From an uncultured Alphaproteobacteria bacterium (GTDB lineage Bacteria > Pseudomonadota > Alphaproteobacteria > RF32 > CAG-239), in NCBI GenBank assembly GCA_944390355.1, contig CALXPT010000013.1:1-47995 (forward strand): a DNA stretch of 47,995 nt. The letters run 5' to 3'. Of this stretch, positions 6,112 through 16,617 are shown piece by piece. The notes under the pieces were generated by a model. The model was not told where the DNA came from. It worked only from the letters and a program-made list of their open reading frames with translations, and searched no databases. The stretch's first letter is position 1, and every line of letters begins with the position of its first letter. The position numbers and the translations under genes are program-made.

Positions 6112-9100
6112 CTACCATGTGTATCCCAAACCGCCCTCAATATTCCAACTTTGGTAATCTTCACCTAAAGTATATCCTGTAGAGGCATAAGCATTCCAAC
6201 GGTTATTGAGGCTAAGGCTTCCTCCGACGGCCAAACGTCCGAGCGTCATATTATCCAAAGCCTTCGTCGCTTGCAGCGAGCTGACTTGAATATCCCCCTT
6301 TCCGATAGTTTGAATAATGCTGGGCTTAATATAGAGTTTAGCCTTGCTGTATTCATACATAAATGTTTTTTCGGCCTTAATTCCCGCTTCAAAAGACAAC
6401 TCATTGATATCATCAAATTGTACGGTTTTATCTAAGTTATCATGAATGTTATCATAGTCAATTTGTGTATAAGCGACTTTGAGAGAAGGTGTCAACAACA
6501 CACTGTCGCTGAGCGCAATCGAGTGTCCGCCTTCAATACTTCCGCCGAATTCAAACCCGTCAACATCTTCGGAAACCATACCGTCATCTGTTTGAATTTT
6601 AGCTTTTTGAAGTCCGCCGAACACGGTTGTCATCAACCACCAAGGCCCGCGGTCATAGCGGTGATAAAGACCCAAGACATAGCTGTCGATATCAATTTCG
6701 GTTCCGTCTTTGGAATAATAGTCTTTTCCTTTTCCGCTCAAGTCGTAATTTCCTTGTCGGAAAGAAGCAAACACACCAAGCCTGTTGTTATTATTAATCT
6801 GGGCATCAATACCGCCTTCAAAACCGGAAATGTCAACATCAAATTCCGCCGGAGATTTGATTTCACCTTGATCCTGAGCGGCACTTGCCCAAGCATGATA
6901 AAGAATGTCTCCGGTATAATTGCAGTCATAAGAACTGTTGCACATTGGATAATAAATCTTAGCCGAAGCAACACTGTCGGTAACATTTTGCGTCAAAGAA
7001 CGTGTTTGCTCAATAGCGGCAACCGGAAGAGACAAATAACCCAAAGCTTCAGGATAAAGTTGAGTATCGCTATCACCTCCGGTCGGCAAGTCGCCATATC
7101 CGTTATCATTACTATCGCCGATAACATTATCCGTACCGGTGTACCAAATATTGTCGGCATAATAAATATTCCACACATGAGCATCGCGCATAACGCGAGT
7201 AACTTCAAAATAGGCCGCCGTGTCTAAGTTATCATTAAGAGCTTCAACAAAAGGTACTTTTTTTGTAACCAAATTATCATCGGAAGGATTAATGATAACG
7301 CCGGTTTTGCCCTGTACATCACCTTGAACGATGAGCATATCGGCAGTATTGGTTGCCGTATCAACATCAATAGTCATGGTTGCATTGTTTTTGGCGACAT
7401 AATTTCCTGTAACGGTCGTAATATCATCCGCACTGTCTCCGCTGTGAGAGAAGTTAACCGAACCGTTATTCACCAAATTGCCGTCAATAGTATAGTCGGT
7501 AGGAGAGTTTCCCGATAAATTAAGTTCACTGCCGTTCATGATATTAATATTTTGGCTTCCGTCTTTATCCATAAGAATGTCTTTTTCAATTTTAAGAACG
7601 GCACCATCCGCAACATCAATTTCTTGCCAACCGGCAAGGGAGTTAGCCGTTGTTTTTCCGAGTTCATAACTACCACCGGATAAAACCAACTTTTTATTTT
7701 TGGCATTATTAAGTAAAGAACTTTCGTTCAAACCTGCGTTTAAGCCGCCGACAAGAGTAAGCGAACCGTCGCCGTCGGCCGAACCGTCATCTTTGAATAT
7801 TTGGGAAAAATCATAGCTACCGCTGAGATTAGCCTGAGCATCAATAATAACATCACCGTTCAAAGTCGTGCCGTTTTCAAGTTGCAAATTAGAATTAGCT
7901 TGCGCCTCAAGATTATTAATAAGCGTCTGAGTTTGAGCAATCAAACTTCCGCCGGCCGTAATAATGGCATTATGAACTTCACCGTCGTTCAAATTTAAGG
8001 TATAATCAATTTTAGATAATTCTTGCCCGTTAATGGTATTAAAAAATACGCGACCGGAATTAACATCCATGGTTTTGATGTTTTCCAGAGTGTTGTTGAA
8101 AACAACAGAAGAGTTTTCATCACCGGTAACCGTAATTTTGCTGTTATTATTATTTTCAAGCCAGCGAATACCGTCATCAAATTGCACCAAACCGCCGTTA
8201 ACAGCTTCGAGTTTAAGTTCGGTATCATCTAAAGCGATAGCCTCTGATTTAGTAATATCTCGTCCATCATCACCTTTGTAAGTAACTTTATTTCCGCGGA
8301 AGATAGAAGTACCTTGCGCACCTTCGGCACGAACGGTTAAGTCTTTAGAGGCAAAAATAGCACCGCCGCCGACATCTGTCTGCAAAGAAGAAGCATCTTG
8401 TGAAGTTTTAACGGTATTATTGTAAAAGTTGTTATTGGTTAAGACAAGGGTTCCCGAGTTATGAATGGCACCGCCGGCTGTTTCGGCAGAATTATTGATA
8501 AAATCGCCGTCAATATTCCCACTCCAAGTTCCGTAATTTTGAATGGCACCGCCGGAAACAGCTGAATTTCCGATGAAATCGCCATTGATATTTCCTGTCC
8601 AGTTTTGTGAATTGACGATAGCCCCGCCGTTCATACCTGCAGTATTTCCGATGAAATCGCCATTGATATTTCCTGTCCAGTTTTGAGTGTTGACGATAGC
8701 CCCGCCGGCAATCTGCGCCGAGTTAGCAATAAAGTTTCCGTTAGTTTCTCCATTCCAAGTACCGCTGCCGTTATCAATGGCACCGCCGGTAATAGCTTGG
8801 TTGCCGATAAAATCACCGACCATATGGGTGTCCCAAGTGCCGAAATCGTTATAAATAGCACCGCCGGAATAAGCGATATTGTTGATAAAATTTCCGTAAA
8901 TATTATTGATGTTTCCTTTGTCGTTATTATAAATAGCCCCGCCATAAACATAAGCAGAAACATTTTTGGCATCATTAATATTATAATCTAAATAGTTTCC
9001 GATAAAATCGGCATAAATATCGCCGATATTTCCGTTGTTATAAATTGCACCGCCTTGAACATATAAGTCTTTGGTATCAGAGGCATCACCGCCGGTATAA

Positions 9101-9660
9101 GTTAGGAAAGTTTGGTTGTTTTGAATAATTTTTTTATCATCAACAGAGCCGATATCACCATAATCAACGCTGTCACCAACATTTAAGTACGCCCCTCCCT
9201 CATAATAAGTTCCCTCATCGGCAGGAACGGTCGATACATTGACTTGAGATTTTTGCCCCTGAGTATCATCAATTTTATATTCGATTTGAGCAAAAGGAGT
9301 ATCTTTGTTTGGTAGTTTGACGTCAATGACCTGAGTTGTACCATTTTCATCTCCGCCGTAATCTTTTGCGTGAATATCAATTTTATAATATTCATCGACA
9401 ATATTTCCGCTGGCTTTATCATAGGCGGGAATTTTAATAAAAGCCGGATTTTCATCGGGATTGCTGCCCAAATCGGCACTATCGACTTTTGTTAAAGTAT
9501 AGGCGTTATTTCGACTGTCCAATTGCGAGGGAAGCTGATAATTCAAAGCATCATATTCCGAAGAATTTAACACATCGGCAGCTTGAGCCACAGCCAAAGC
9601 AGAGCATGACAACAACAAAGCCGCACTCAACCCACATAAAACCGATTTACTTTTCCGCAT
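6112..9660 (-). CDS. Large autotransporter (type Va) with Gly-Asn-rich repeat passenger
   Basis: 1182 residues. The N-terminal signal peptide is MRKSKSVLCGLSAALLLSCS...AQA. The passenger carries about nine repeats built around GGAIxN and GNI(N/D)GDFI(G/N)N between residues ~195 and 430, a beta-helix type pattern, followed by further beta-helical sequence to about 880. The last ~280 residues look like an autotransporter beta-barrel with alternating aromatic strands, ending in GLGYTW with the typical terminal aromatic residue. A Cys pair (MCNSSYDC) precedes the barrel. It is expected to be displayed on the outer membrane as an adhesin or surface structure; the substrate is unknown. AGGAGG lies before the ATG. 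It is convergent with cassette A. Confidence 0.85.
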   Translation of the reverse strand: MRKSKSVLCGLSAALLLSCSALAVAQAADVLNSSEYDALNYQLPSQLDSRNNAYTLTKVDSADLGSNPDENPAFIKIPAYDKASGNIVDEYYKIDIHAKDYGGDENGTTQVIDVKLPNKDTPFAQIEYKIDDTQGQKSQVNVSTVPADEGTYYEGGAYLNVGDSVDYGDIGSVDDKKIIQNNQTFLTYTGGDASDTKDLYVQGGAIYNNGNIGDIYADFIGNYLDYNINDAKNVSAYVYGGAIYNNDKGNINNIYGNFINNIAYSGGAIYNDFGTWDTHMVGDFIGNQAITGGAIDNGSGTWNGETNGNFIANSAQIAGGAIVNTQNWTGNINGDFIGNTAGMNGGAIVNSQNWTGNINGDFIGNSAVSGGAIQNYGTWSGNIDGDFINNSAETAGGAIHNSGTLVLTNNNFYNNTVKTSQDASSLQTDVGGGAIFASKDLTVRAEGAQGTSIFRGNKVTYKGDDGRDITKSEAIALDDTELKLEAVNGGLVQFDDGIRWLENNNNSKITVTGDENSSVVFNNTLENIKTMDVNSGRVFFNTINGQELSKIDYTLNLNDGEVHNAIITAGGSLIAQTQTLINNLEAQANSNLQLENGTTLNGDVIIDAQANLSGSYDFSQIFKDDGSADGDGSLTLVGGLNAGLNESSLLNNAKNKKLVLSGGSYELGKTTANSLAGWQEIDVADGAVLKIEKDILMDKDGSQNINIMNGSELNLSGNSPTDYTIDGNLVNNGSVNFSHSGDSADDITTVTGNYVAKNNATMTIDVDTATNTADMLIVQGDVQGKTGVIINPSDDNLVTKKVPFVEALNDNLDTAAYFEVTRVMRDAHVWNIYYADNIWYTGTDNVIGDSNDNGYGDLPTGGDSDTQLYPEALGYLSLPVAAIEQTRSLTQNVTDSVASAKIYYPMCNSSYDCNYTGDILYHAWASAAQDQGEIKSPAEFDVDISGFEGGIDAQINNNNRLGVFASFRQGNYDLSGKGKDYYSKDGTEIDIDSYVLGLYHRYDRGPWWLMTTVFGGLQKAKIQTDDGMVSEDVDGFEFGGSIEGGHSIALSDSVLLTPSLKVAYTQIDYDNIHDNLDKTVQFDDINELSFEAGIKAEKTFMYEYSKAKLYIKPSIIQTIGKGDIQVSSLQATKALDNMTLGRLAVGGSLSLNNRWNAYASTGYTLGEDYQSWNIEGGLGYTW
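8566..8685 (-). repeat. Direct DNA repeat inside the autotransporter passenger
   Basis: A 42-nt string at 8566-8607 recurs exactly at 8644-8685, a period of 78 nt (26 residues, the GNINGDFIGN unit). Neighbouring units are similar but diverged. Slippage or recombination here would add or remove whole repeats in frame. Confidence 0.8.
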
Positions 9661-9773
9661 CTAAACCTCCTGCCTATACTTGGCAATGTAAAAATAATAA
9701 AATCTCCCTATAAAAAAGTATATCTTGAAATTATTAAAAAACATATAAAGCGAGGAGAAAAGAGCAAAAAATT

Positions 9774-9809
9774 AAAGAACAGAAAAGTAATAAAACTCTT
9801 CTGTTCTTT
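9774..9809 (-). terminator. Terminator-like hairpin after the foldase gene
   Basis: An 11-bp stem AAAGAACAGAA/TTCTGTTCTTT with a 14-nt loop lies about 30 nt past the stop of the minus-strand foldase gene and upstream of the autotransporter. Confidence 0.65.
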
Positions 9810-9840
9810 ATCACTGTCGAAAGTAAATTTAACAAATAGT

Positions 9841-10689
9841 CTATTTGACGGCCGGAGTTTTAGGCATAACCACGGGATCTTTAATTTCCTTTCCGTCTAA
9901 AGAATACTTGGTAACTTTAGCTTTTTCGTAAATATCTTTGAACACATCGGCCACGGCGTTTTGAGAGAGCATGGCTTTGAGCTGAGGTTTAACTGTTTCA
10001 AGCGGCAAAGGCTTTGCGTTTCTGGAATCTTCAACCAAAATGACATGGTAACCGAATTGAGTTTTGACCGGTTTCTGAGAATAAGAACCTTTTTTCAAGG
10101 CAAAAGCGGCATCCGAAAATTCCGGCACCATCATATTTCTGGTGAAGTATCCGAGATCGACGGCAGAATCTTTCGAGTACTCTTTAGCCAAATCATCGAA
10201 TTTCTCACCTTTTTTGAGTTTTGCGATAATGCTTTTAGCGGTGCTTTCATCCTCAACCAAAATATGCTTGGCCTTAACTTCTTTTTCGCTGTTGAAAGTA
10301 GATTTGTATTCGTTATAAAGTTTTTTGATGTCGGAATCAGAAACTTTTTCATCGACCATTTTTTCCAAATACATTTTGCGAGCAATTTCTTCCTTAGCTG
10401 CATTCACGCTGCGTTCATAGACGGGATCTTTCATAACGCCCGATTCTTCGGCCGCTTGATAGAGCAGTTTTCCGTTAACATAAATATCAAGAGCCTTGTC
10501 GTAAAACTGTTCAAATTTAATCTGAGAGTTAATGGGTTTGTTATCTTTGTAACCTTGTTTCATTTCTTCGATAGTAATTTCCTCACCGTTAACCACGGCG
10601 GCAACACCGTCTTTTCCCTCAGCCTGAGCCAAAGCCGGATTCAAAGCCAATAAGGACAAGAAAGCAGTGGCAATCAACTTATTTTGCAT
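9841..10689 (-). CDS. Periplasmic parvulin-type peptidyl-prolyl isomerase (PpiC/SurA-like)
   Basis: 282 residues from the ATG at 10689, taken because AGGAG is 8 nt upstream; another ATG 6 nt earlier is too close to that site. Signal peptide MQNKLIATAFLSLLALNPAL. A SurA_N-like helical part (VVNGEEITIEEMKQGYKD, 30-125) is followed by a parvulin domain (about 137-235) with KAKHILVEDE, LAKEYSKDSAVDLGYF and FGYHVILVEDSR. The family catalyses proline cis-trans isomerisation and chaperones outer-membrane proteins. Its position beside a large autotransporter and secA fits envelope protein export, but they need not be co-regulated. Confidence 0.85.
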   Translation of the reverse strand: MQNKLIATAFLSLLALNPALAQAEGKDGVAAVVNGEEITIEEMKQGYKDNKPINSQIKFEQFYDKALDIYVNGKLLYQAAEESGVMKDPVYERSVNAAKEEIARKMYLEKMVDEKVSDSDIKKLYNEYKSTFNSEKEVKAKHILVEDESTAKSIIAKLKKGEKFDDLAKEYSKDSAVDLGYFTRNMMVPEFSDAAFALKKGSYSQKPVKTQFGYHVILVEDSRNAKPLPLETVKPQLKAMLSQNAVADVFKDIYEKAKVTKYSLDGKEIKDPVVMPKTPAVK

Positions 10690-10863
10690 CAGCATATCTC
10701 CTAAAAAACAAATTCAACTCAAAAAACAATATAAACAATAGCGCACATTTTTCCAAGAGCTTTTTTAGAGGTAGTTTATAACTTTTGAGGTAAGTATTGA
10801 CTTTAATGTCCGAACACACTAAATGTAGAATAATTGCAATAAGAAATTAAGGTAGAAAGTTTA

Positions 10864-13605
10864 ATGTTAGGAAAAATAGCAAAAACCATATTTGGAAGTG
10901 CCAACGACAGATTTGTAAAAAAACAATATAAGATAGTTCAGAAGATAAATTCCTTGGAACCGACGTTTGCAACGTTGAGCGATGAGGCTTTGAGAGGAAA
11001 GACGGAAGAGTTTCGCACCCGCTTAAAAGAAGGGGAAACGCTGGAAGAAATTTTGCCTGAAGCATATGCGGTTGTGAGAGAGGCCGCCAAAAGGACATTG
11101 GGACAGCGTCATTATGATGTCCAGTTAATCGGCGGAATAGTTTTGAACAAAGGCATGATTGCCGAGATGAAAACGGGCGAAGGCAAAACATTGGTTGAGA
11201 CCTTGCCTGCATATTTGAATGCCTTGGAAGGCAAGGGTGTCCATATTGTAACGGTAAATGACTATTTGGCTAAACGCGATGCCGAGTGGATGGGACAGGT
11301 TTTCCGCTTTTTAGGGCTGACGGTAGATTATATCGTACATGAGAAAAATGATGCCGAGCGAAAACTTGCCTATAATTGTGATATTACATACGCCACGAAC
11401 AACGAATTGGGCTTTGACTACCTGCGGGACAACATGAAATTTTCATTAGATGAGATGGTTCAACGCCCGTTTAATTACGCAATTGTGGATGAAGTCGATT
11501 CGATTTTGATAGACGAGGCCAGAACGCCGTTAATAATATCCGGAGCGGCGGAGGATTCGTCGGAAAAATATATTTCGGTTAACCGGATAATCCCGCAGCT
11601 TTCACCCTCAGACTATGAAAAGGACGAAAAAGCCAAGACCGTAGTCTTGACGGAAGCCGGCATGACTCATGTTGAAAATCTGCTAAAAGAAGTTGGTCTG
11701 ATTAAAGACGGTTCGTTGTACGATTTATCGAATGTAACCTTGGTTCATCATGTTAATCAAGCCCTGCGCGCGCACAAAATGTTCACGCGAGATGTAGACT
11801 ATCTGGTCAAAGACGGCAAGGTGATGATAATAGATGAGTTCACGGGCCGTATCATGGAAGGACGCCGTTATTCGGATGGCTTGCATCAGGCATTAGAGGC
11901 CAAAGAAGGTGTTGAGATACAGTCGGAAAATCAAACATTAGCCTCCATCACCTTCCAAAATTATTTCCGTTTATATCCAAAATTATCCGGCATGACCGGA
12001 ACGGCGATGACGGAAGAGGCCGAGTTTTCGGATATCTATAATTTGAATTGTGTTGAAATTCCGACCAATCGCCCCGTACAAAGAAAAGACGAACAAGATG
12101 AGGTCTATCGCACGGCCAAAGAAAAATATAATGCCATAATCAATACGATAATAGATTGTCATAGGAGAGGGCAGCCGATTCTGGTAGGCACAACCTCAAT
12201 AGAAAAGTCGGAACTTTTGGCCGATATGTTAAAATCTCGCTCTGACATAAAGTTTCAGGTACTAAATGCGCGCCACCATGAACGCGAGGCATCGATTGTA
12301 GCGCAAGCAGGCGTCCCCGGAGCGGTTACGATAGCTACCAACATGGCCGGCCGCGGAACGGATATTCAGCTGGGCGGTAACTTGGATATGCGCTTAAAAT
12401 CCGTGTTAAAAGGAGATGAAAGCGAAGAAGAAGTCAATAAGATAAAAGAGCAACTCCGCGCAGAAATTGAAGAAGGCAAGCAAAAAGCAATAGCCGCCGG
12501 CGGATTATATGTTTTAGGCACGGAACGCCACGAAAGCCGCCGTATAGACAACCAGTTGCGCGGACGTTCGGGGCGTCAGGGCGACCCCGGAACATCAAAA
12601 TTCTTCTTGTCCATGGAAGATGATTTAATGCGTATTTTCGGCTCAGAGAGAATGAGTGCGATGTTGCAGCGTTTAGGCTTGCCGGAAGGGGAGGCTTTGG
12701 TGCATCCGTGGATAAGTCGAGCCATAGCCAAAGCACAGCAAAAAGTTGAAGAGCGCAACTTTGACATTCGTAAAAATGTCTTGAAATACGATAATGTGAT
12801 GAATGACCAACGCAAAGTCATCTACGAACAGCGCAAAGAGCTAATGTCCGCAGACGATGTATCCGAGACGATTAACGAAATGCGTGATAAGTACATAGCG
12901 GAAGTGATAAGCGGTTATATCCCGCACGGCACAGCCCCGTCGGAATGGCCGCTGGATAATTTGCATAATGAATTGATGCGTATCAGCGGTTTAGATATTC
13001 CGGTTTCATCATGGGCAGGTGAAGCGGAAATGGATGCCGATTCGTTGTCGGAAAAAATCATCAACTATGTATCGGAGAATATCAAAGCCAAGAATGCAAA
13101 TGTGCCGGAGAGACTGGTTCATATGGTAGAAAAGAGCATCTTACTGCAAGTATTGGATCAGTTGTGGAAAGACCATATCGCGGCTTTGGATCAAATGCGC
13201 TATACGATTGTATTGCGAGCCTATGGTCAAAAAGATCCGTTGAATGAGTATAAAAAAGAGGCCTTTAACATGTTTTCGCAAATGTTGGATGCCTTATGCG
13301 AACGCCTGACATTTTTAATCTGCCGTGCGCAAATTCAAATGGGAGATGAGAGCACATTGCAACGGCAGCAAGAAACCCAAAACAAGAATGTACGCGAGAT
13401 TCACGAGGAACCGCAGTCCGCATTCAGCCGAGCAGATTCGTCTGAGAGAGTGAATGTGGCAGAGGCCGATAAGCGTTCGCCGTTTATGTATAATAAACAA
13501 GATATAAATCCCCAAGATCCGAACACATGGGGCAAGATATCGCGAAATGACCCTTGTCCGTGTGGCTCAGGGTTAAAGTACAAGCATTGCCACGGCAAGA
13601 TATAG
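10864..13605 (+). CDS. secA: SecA, preprotein translocase ATPase
   Basis: 913 residues, normal for SecA. Walker A lies at about 101-110 ([10 protein letters not shown]), with [16 protein letters not shown] after it, the DEAD-like motif [15 protein letters not shown] near 207, the second helicase domain with [14 protein letters not shown] and [11 protein letters not shown], and the C-terminal zinc knuckle [17 protein letters not shown] that binds SecB and phospholipid. It drives Sec-dependent export, needed by the many signal-peptide proteins in this window. AAGG precedes the ATG. It diverges from the foldase gene across a 174-nt intergenic stretch. Confidence 0.98.
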   Translation: MLGKIAKTIFGSANDRFVKKQYKIVQKINSLEPTFATLSDEALRGKTEEFRTRLKEGETLEEILPEAYAVVREAAKRTLGQRHYDVQLIGGIVLNKGMIAEMKTGEGKTLVETLPAYLNALEGKGVHIVTVNDYLAKRDAEWMGQVFRFLGLTVDYIVHEKNDAERKLAYNCDITYATNNELGFDYLRDNMKFSLDEMVQRPFNYAIVDEVDSILIDEARTPLIISGAAEDSSEKYISVNRIIPQLSPSDYEKDEKAKTVVLTEAGMTHVENLLKEVGLIKDGSLYDLSNVTLVHHVNQALRAHKMFTRDVDYLVKDGKVMIIDEFTGRIMEGRRYSDGLHQALEAKEGVEIQSENQTLASITFQNYFRLYPKLSGMTGTAMTEEAEFSDIYNLNCVEIPTNRPVQRKDEQDEVYRTAKEKYNAIINTIIDCHRRGQPILVGTTSIEKSELLADMLKSRSDIKFQVLNARHHEREASIVAQAGVPGAVTIATNMAGRGTDIQLGGNLDMRLKSVLKGDESEEEVNKIKEQLRAEIEEGKQKAIAAGGLYVLGTERHESRRIDNQLRGRSGRQGDPGTSKFFLSMEDDLMRIFGSERMSAMLQRLGLPEGEALVHPWISRAIAKAQQKVEERNFDIRKNVLKYDNVMNDQRKVIYEQRKELMSADDVSETINEMRDKYIAEVISGYIPHGTAPSEWPLDNLHNELMRISGLDIPVSSWAGEAEMDADSLSEKIINYVSENIKAKNANVPERLVHMVEKSILLQVLDQLWKDHIAALDQMRYTIVLRAYGQKDPLNEYKKEAFNMFSQMLDALCERLTFLICRAQIQMGDESTLQRQQETQNKNVREIHEEPQSAFSRADSSERVNVAEADKRSPFMYNKQDINPQDPNTWGKISRNDPCPCGSGLKYKHCHGKI

Positions 13606-13668
13606 CAGTGAAGTAAGAGCCGAGAACATCCTCTTTAAGAGGGATGCAGGCAAAGGAAATAAGAAAGA

Positions 13669-13700
13669 AAAAAGAGATTGTGTCTTGCAATCTCTTTTTT
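13669..13700 (+). terminator. Bidirectional terminator between secA and argS
   Basis: The stem AAAAAGAGATTG/CAATCTCTTTTTT with a 7-nt loop sits between convergent secA and argS. A second hairpin (CATCCTCTT/AAGAGGGATG) lies just upstream at about 13627-13646. Confidence 0.8.
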
Positions 13701-13818
13701 GCGTTTATAATAAAACTTCTGGAAATGCATTGAAAAACAGCAACTGGAATACAATAACTTAAATCTGAAAGTTTTTGTATCTCAGTCCTAAATGATGAGC
13801 ATAATTAATGACGCACGG

Positions 13819-15603
13819 TCATTTTTTGAGCATAATTTCGGGAGCTTTAATGCCGAGTAAATGTAGCAATAACTTTAAGATATCGCGGGTCAGCTGAGCC
13901 AAACAAAGTCTGGATTGAGCCAACTCTTTCGTTTCGGCATTCATAATGGAAGAAGCATTATAAAATGAACTGAACGCCTGAGCCAGAGTATAAGCATAAT
14001 CAGAAATAATGCTCGGCTCTTTTTCAAGGTGCGTCCGCCAAATAATGCTATTAAGCTGAGCAATTTTCAAAGCCAAATCACGCTCTTCTTTATTAGAAAT
14101 AGTAATCTTACCACACGCAATACCGCTGGCTTCCGTTTTGCGCATAATAGAATTAATACGGGCAATGGCATATTGAATATAAGGTCCCGTTTTGCCTTCA
14201 AATTTTGCAAAATCTTCAAAATCAAAAGCATAACCTGAGGCAATATTGTTTTTAAGGTCTTGAAATTTCATGGCAGCAACGGCAATTTCATCAACCAATT
14301 CATCAATATATTTCTGCGCCTCGGCAAGAGACGAAAAACCTTCAACATCTTTAGCGTCAGGCATGGATTCGCGAACTTTGTCTTTCGACATGGAAATCAA
14401 ATCCTCAAGCTTCATCACGCCGCCGTCGCGGGTTTTAAATGGTTTTCCATCAGGACCGTTAACGGTACCGAACCCGATGTGCAAAAGCTTGACATTCGGA
14501 GCGATTTCGAGTTTTTCACTTGCCTCAAAAACCTGTTCAAAATGGAGGGCTTGCCGCTTGTCGGTAAAATAAATAATTTCATCAGCCTTCAAATCATCAA
14601 CGCGCATTTTAATTGTCGCCAAATCGGTAATTTGGTATGCAAACCCGCCGTCAGATTTTTGAAGCATGACCGGCGGTTTGGGCTTGTTTGCCTCATCAAG
14701 CCGAATAATAACCGCTCCATCATCTTTTTCGGAAACACCTTTTTCTTCGGCAATTTTCAAAATATCATAACAAGCCGCATGGGCATCACTTTCACCGAGC
14801 CACAAGTCAAAATGCACATCAAGCAAATCAAAATTTTTCTTAACTGCGGCAACCGAAATATCGCGCAAATGCTGCCATAGCGCGCGAAAACCTTTGTGCC
14901 CGTCTTGGAGTTTGGCGGTAATAATGCGGGCTTTCTGCCGCTCATCATCATTTTCTTTGCAACGAGCATTGGCTTTTTTGTAAAGTTCGGTTAAATCCTC
15001 AACGCTGTAAGGCAGTGTTTTGGGGAAGCCGTCAATTTTGTTGTCATCAAAATAAGGCCAATCAGGGTGTTCTGCTTGAATTTCGGAAATAACCATTCCC
15101 ATAGGCGTTCCCCAATCTCCCAAATGCGTATCGGCAATGACCTTGTTTCCGACAAATTTTTCAATCCGCTTGACCGATTCGCCGATAACCGCAGAGCGCA
15201 AATGTCCGACATGCATTTCTTTAGCAACATTAGGCGCACCGTAATCAAGCACAACATTTCTGGGCGAAGGTACTTTGTCGCAACCAAACCGCTCATCACG
15301 CTGCATATTTTGCAAAACGCCGGCAATTAAGGCGTTGTTAATCGTTAAGTTGATAAACCCCGGTCCGTCAACGGAAATTTTGGAAAAATCTTCATCTTTT
15401 TGAAGTTCATTAACAATTTGCTCAGCAATTTCGCGAGGGTTTTTATGCTGACTTTTAGCCAGAGCAAGGGCACCGTTGCATTGAAAATCACTTAAGTCCG
15501 GTCTGTCGGAAACTTTTATAACGGCAAAGCGTGTATCCATTCCTAAAGATTTGAAACATTTTTCTAATTTAGCATTAATTATTTTTTCCAAAGAAGATTC
15601 CAT
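13819..15603 (-). CDS. argS: Arginyl-tRNA synthetase
   Basis: 594 residues. Class I synthetase charging tRNA-Arg in the cytoplasm. The N-terminal Arg-tRNA-synthetase domain comes first (LEKIINAKLEKCFKSLG...), then the catalytic domain with the HIGH motif as EMHVGHLRSAVIGES (about 134-148), and the C-terminal DALR anticodon-binding domain with GPYIQYAIARINSI and SFYNASSIMNAETKELAQSR. The length is normal. It starts 6 nt after the stop of a small lipoprotein gene, so the two are likely one operon. Confidence 0.97.
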   Translation of the reverse strand: MESSLEKIINAKLEKCFKSLGMDTRFAVIKVSDRPDLSDFQCNGALALAKSQHKNPREIAEQIVNELQKDEDFSKISVDGPGFINLTINNALIAGVLQNMQRDERFGCDKVPSPRNVVLDYGAPNVAKEMHVGHLRSAVIGESVKRIEKFVGNKVIADTHLGDWGTPMGMVISEIQAEHPDWPYFDDNKIDGFPKTLPYSVEDLTELYKKANARCKENDDERQKARIITAKLQDGHKGFRALWQHLRDISVAAVKKNFDLLDVHFDLWLGESDAHAACYDILKIAEEKGVSEKDDGAVIIRLDEANKPKPPVMLQKSDGGFAYQITDLATIKMRVDDLKADEIIYFTDKRQALHFEQVFEASEKLEIAPNVKLLHIGFGTVNGPDGKPFKTRDGGVMKLEDLISMSKDKVRESMPDAKDVEGFSSLAEAQKYIDELVDEIAVAAMKFQDLKNNIASGYAFDFEDFAKFEGKTGPYIQYAIARINSIMRKTEASGIACGKITISNKEERDLALKIAQLNSIIWRTHLEKEPSIISDYAYTLAQAFSSFYNASSIMNAETKELAQSRLCLAQLTRDILKLLLHLLGIKAPEIMLKK

Positions 15604-15609
15604 TTTTAA

Positions 15610-15957
15610 CTACTCACTGATATTTTTCTTAACACATTTAAAATTGATTCTTGACGGGATAAAGATTTTACAGCTAAAAGCCTCTTTGCTGACAACCTCG
15701 GAAAAATCACCGGTTTTATTATCCACACAAACTTCATCAGCCATTTTTTGAATTTCATCAAAATCGGCAGTTAAACCATTATAGCAAATAGATGGAGCAT
15801 TGATGGTAGAACGCCCGACATAAAGGTTTTCCGGCGGATTGCCGGCATTTCTTCGTCGGTCGACATAAGGCTGCCAGATAGAACAAGCATTTAAGAGTAA
15901 CAACGCCCCGACGGCAATCAATTTCAAATTATCTCTTGCCAATTTCAAAAACTCCAT
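15610..15957 (-). CDS. Small lipoprotein upstream of argS
   Basis: 115 residues. Basic N-terminus, hydrophobic stretch and lipobox LLLNAC (Cys at about 25) predict lipid attachment after signal peptidase II. The mature part has further cysteines (ICYNG, DEVCVDN, FSCKIF, FKCVKK), so disulfides are likely. RNAGNPPENLYVGRSTINAP is a short conserved-looking patch. I do not recognise the family. It is co-directional with argS and nearly touching it, and divergent from the gene at 16000 across only 42 nt. Confidence 0.75.
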   Translation of the reverse strand: MEFLKLARDNLKLIAVGALLLLNACSIWQPYVDRRRNAGNPPENLYVGRSTINAPSICYNGLTADFDEIQKMADEVCVDNKTGDFSEVVSKEAFSCKIFIPSRINFKCVKKNISE

Positions 15958-15999
15958 TAAATTATAAACATAGCATAGTTATATACGAAGAATTTTAAA

Positions 16000-16605
16000 A
16001 TGAAAAGTCAAAATGAATACATCGGCGATGATAAATTCAAAAAAATGTTGGAGCACTATCATTGCCCGACACCATTACATGTCGTAAAAATGCGTATATC
16101 GGGAGCAATTTGTTCACCGAACATGGGACTGCGGCCGACGGATGTCATATCATCATTCTGGCCGCAAGGGAAAACGCCGCGTCTTGAAACCAAGCCGGAA
16201 GCGGAGCTTTTTTTCAAGTTTTTTATGGGGCTGTGGGATGAAATGTTTCATAAAATAAAATTAAATGAAATAAAGCTATTGATAATGCCGACAAAGGACA
16301 AAGATGCGCTTAAAGTTTATTGTCGCAACCGCTATGAAGAAGTAGAGAGCGGATACATAGAAGGCTTTTGGGGCGGACAAGAAGATTTAAAACTTCCGCG
16401 ATATATGGCGGAAGTAATCGATTCTCTGAGTGATTTGGCCGAAGCATATAACAAAATAGCATCACAAATAGAAGCATCAAAAAATCTTGATAATATTAAA
16501 TCGGCACTGCACAACACGGATAAAATGGTTGAAAAGGCGATAAGTTTTATCATAGAAAATTCAGTATTGCCGCGGATAGAAGATATCAAGCGGAGTATAA
16601 ATTAA
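16000..16605 (+). CDS. Hypothetical protein, weakly UPF0149/YecA-like
   Basis: 201 residues, no signal peptide. The N-terminal part (PLHVVKMRISGAICSPNMGLRPTDV, about 24-48) and the later GYIEGFWGG recall the LHGLLSGxxC and GFxxG features of UPF0149 proteins, but the match is loose. The C-terminal third is helical (DKMVEKAISFIIEN). It is followed after 12 nt by the nitroreductase gene, which has a clear AAAGGAG site, so they probably form an operon. Confidence 0.6.
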   Translation: MKSQNEYIGDDKFKKMLEHYHCPTPLHVVKMRISGAICSPNMGLRPTDVISSFWPQGKTPRLETKPEAELFFKFFMGLWDEMFHKIKLNEIKLLIMPTKDKDALKVYCRNRYEEVESGYIEGFWGGQEDLKLPRYMAEVIDSLSDLAEAYNKIASQIEASKNLDNIKSALHNTDKMVEKAISFIIENSVLPRIEDIKRSIN

Positions 16606-16617
16606 AGGAGAAAAGAC

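Noticed and set aside
10797..10825. TTGACT-17-TAAATG as a secA promoter
   Set aside because: The -35 is good but the -10 matches only half the consensus, so I did not list it as a feature.
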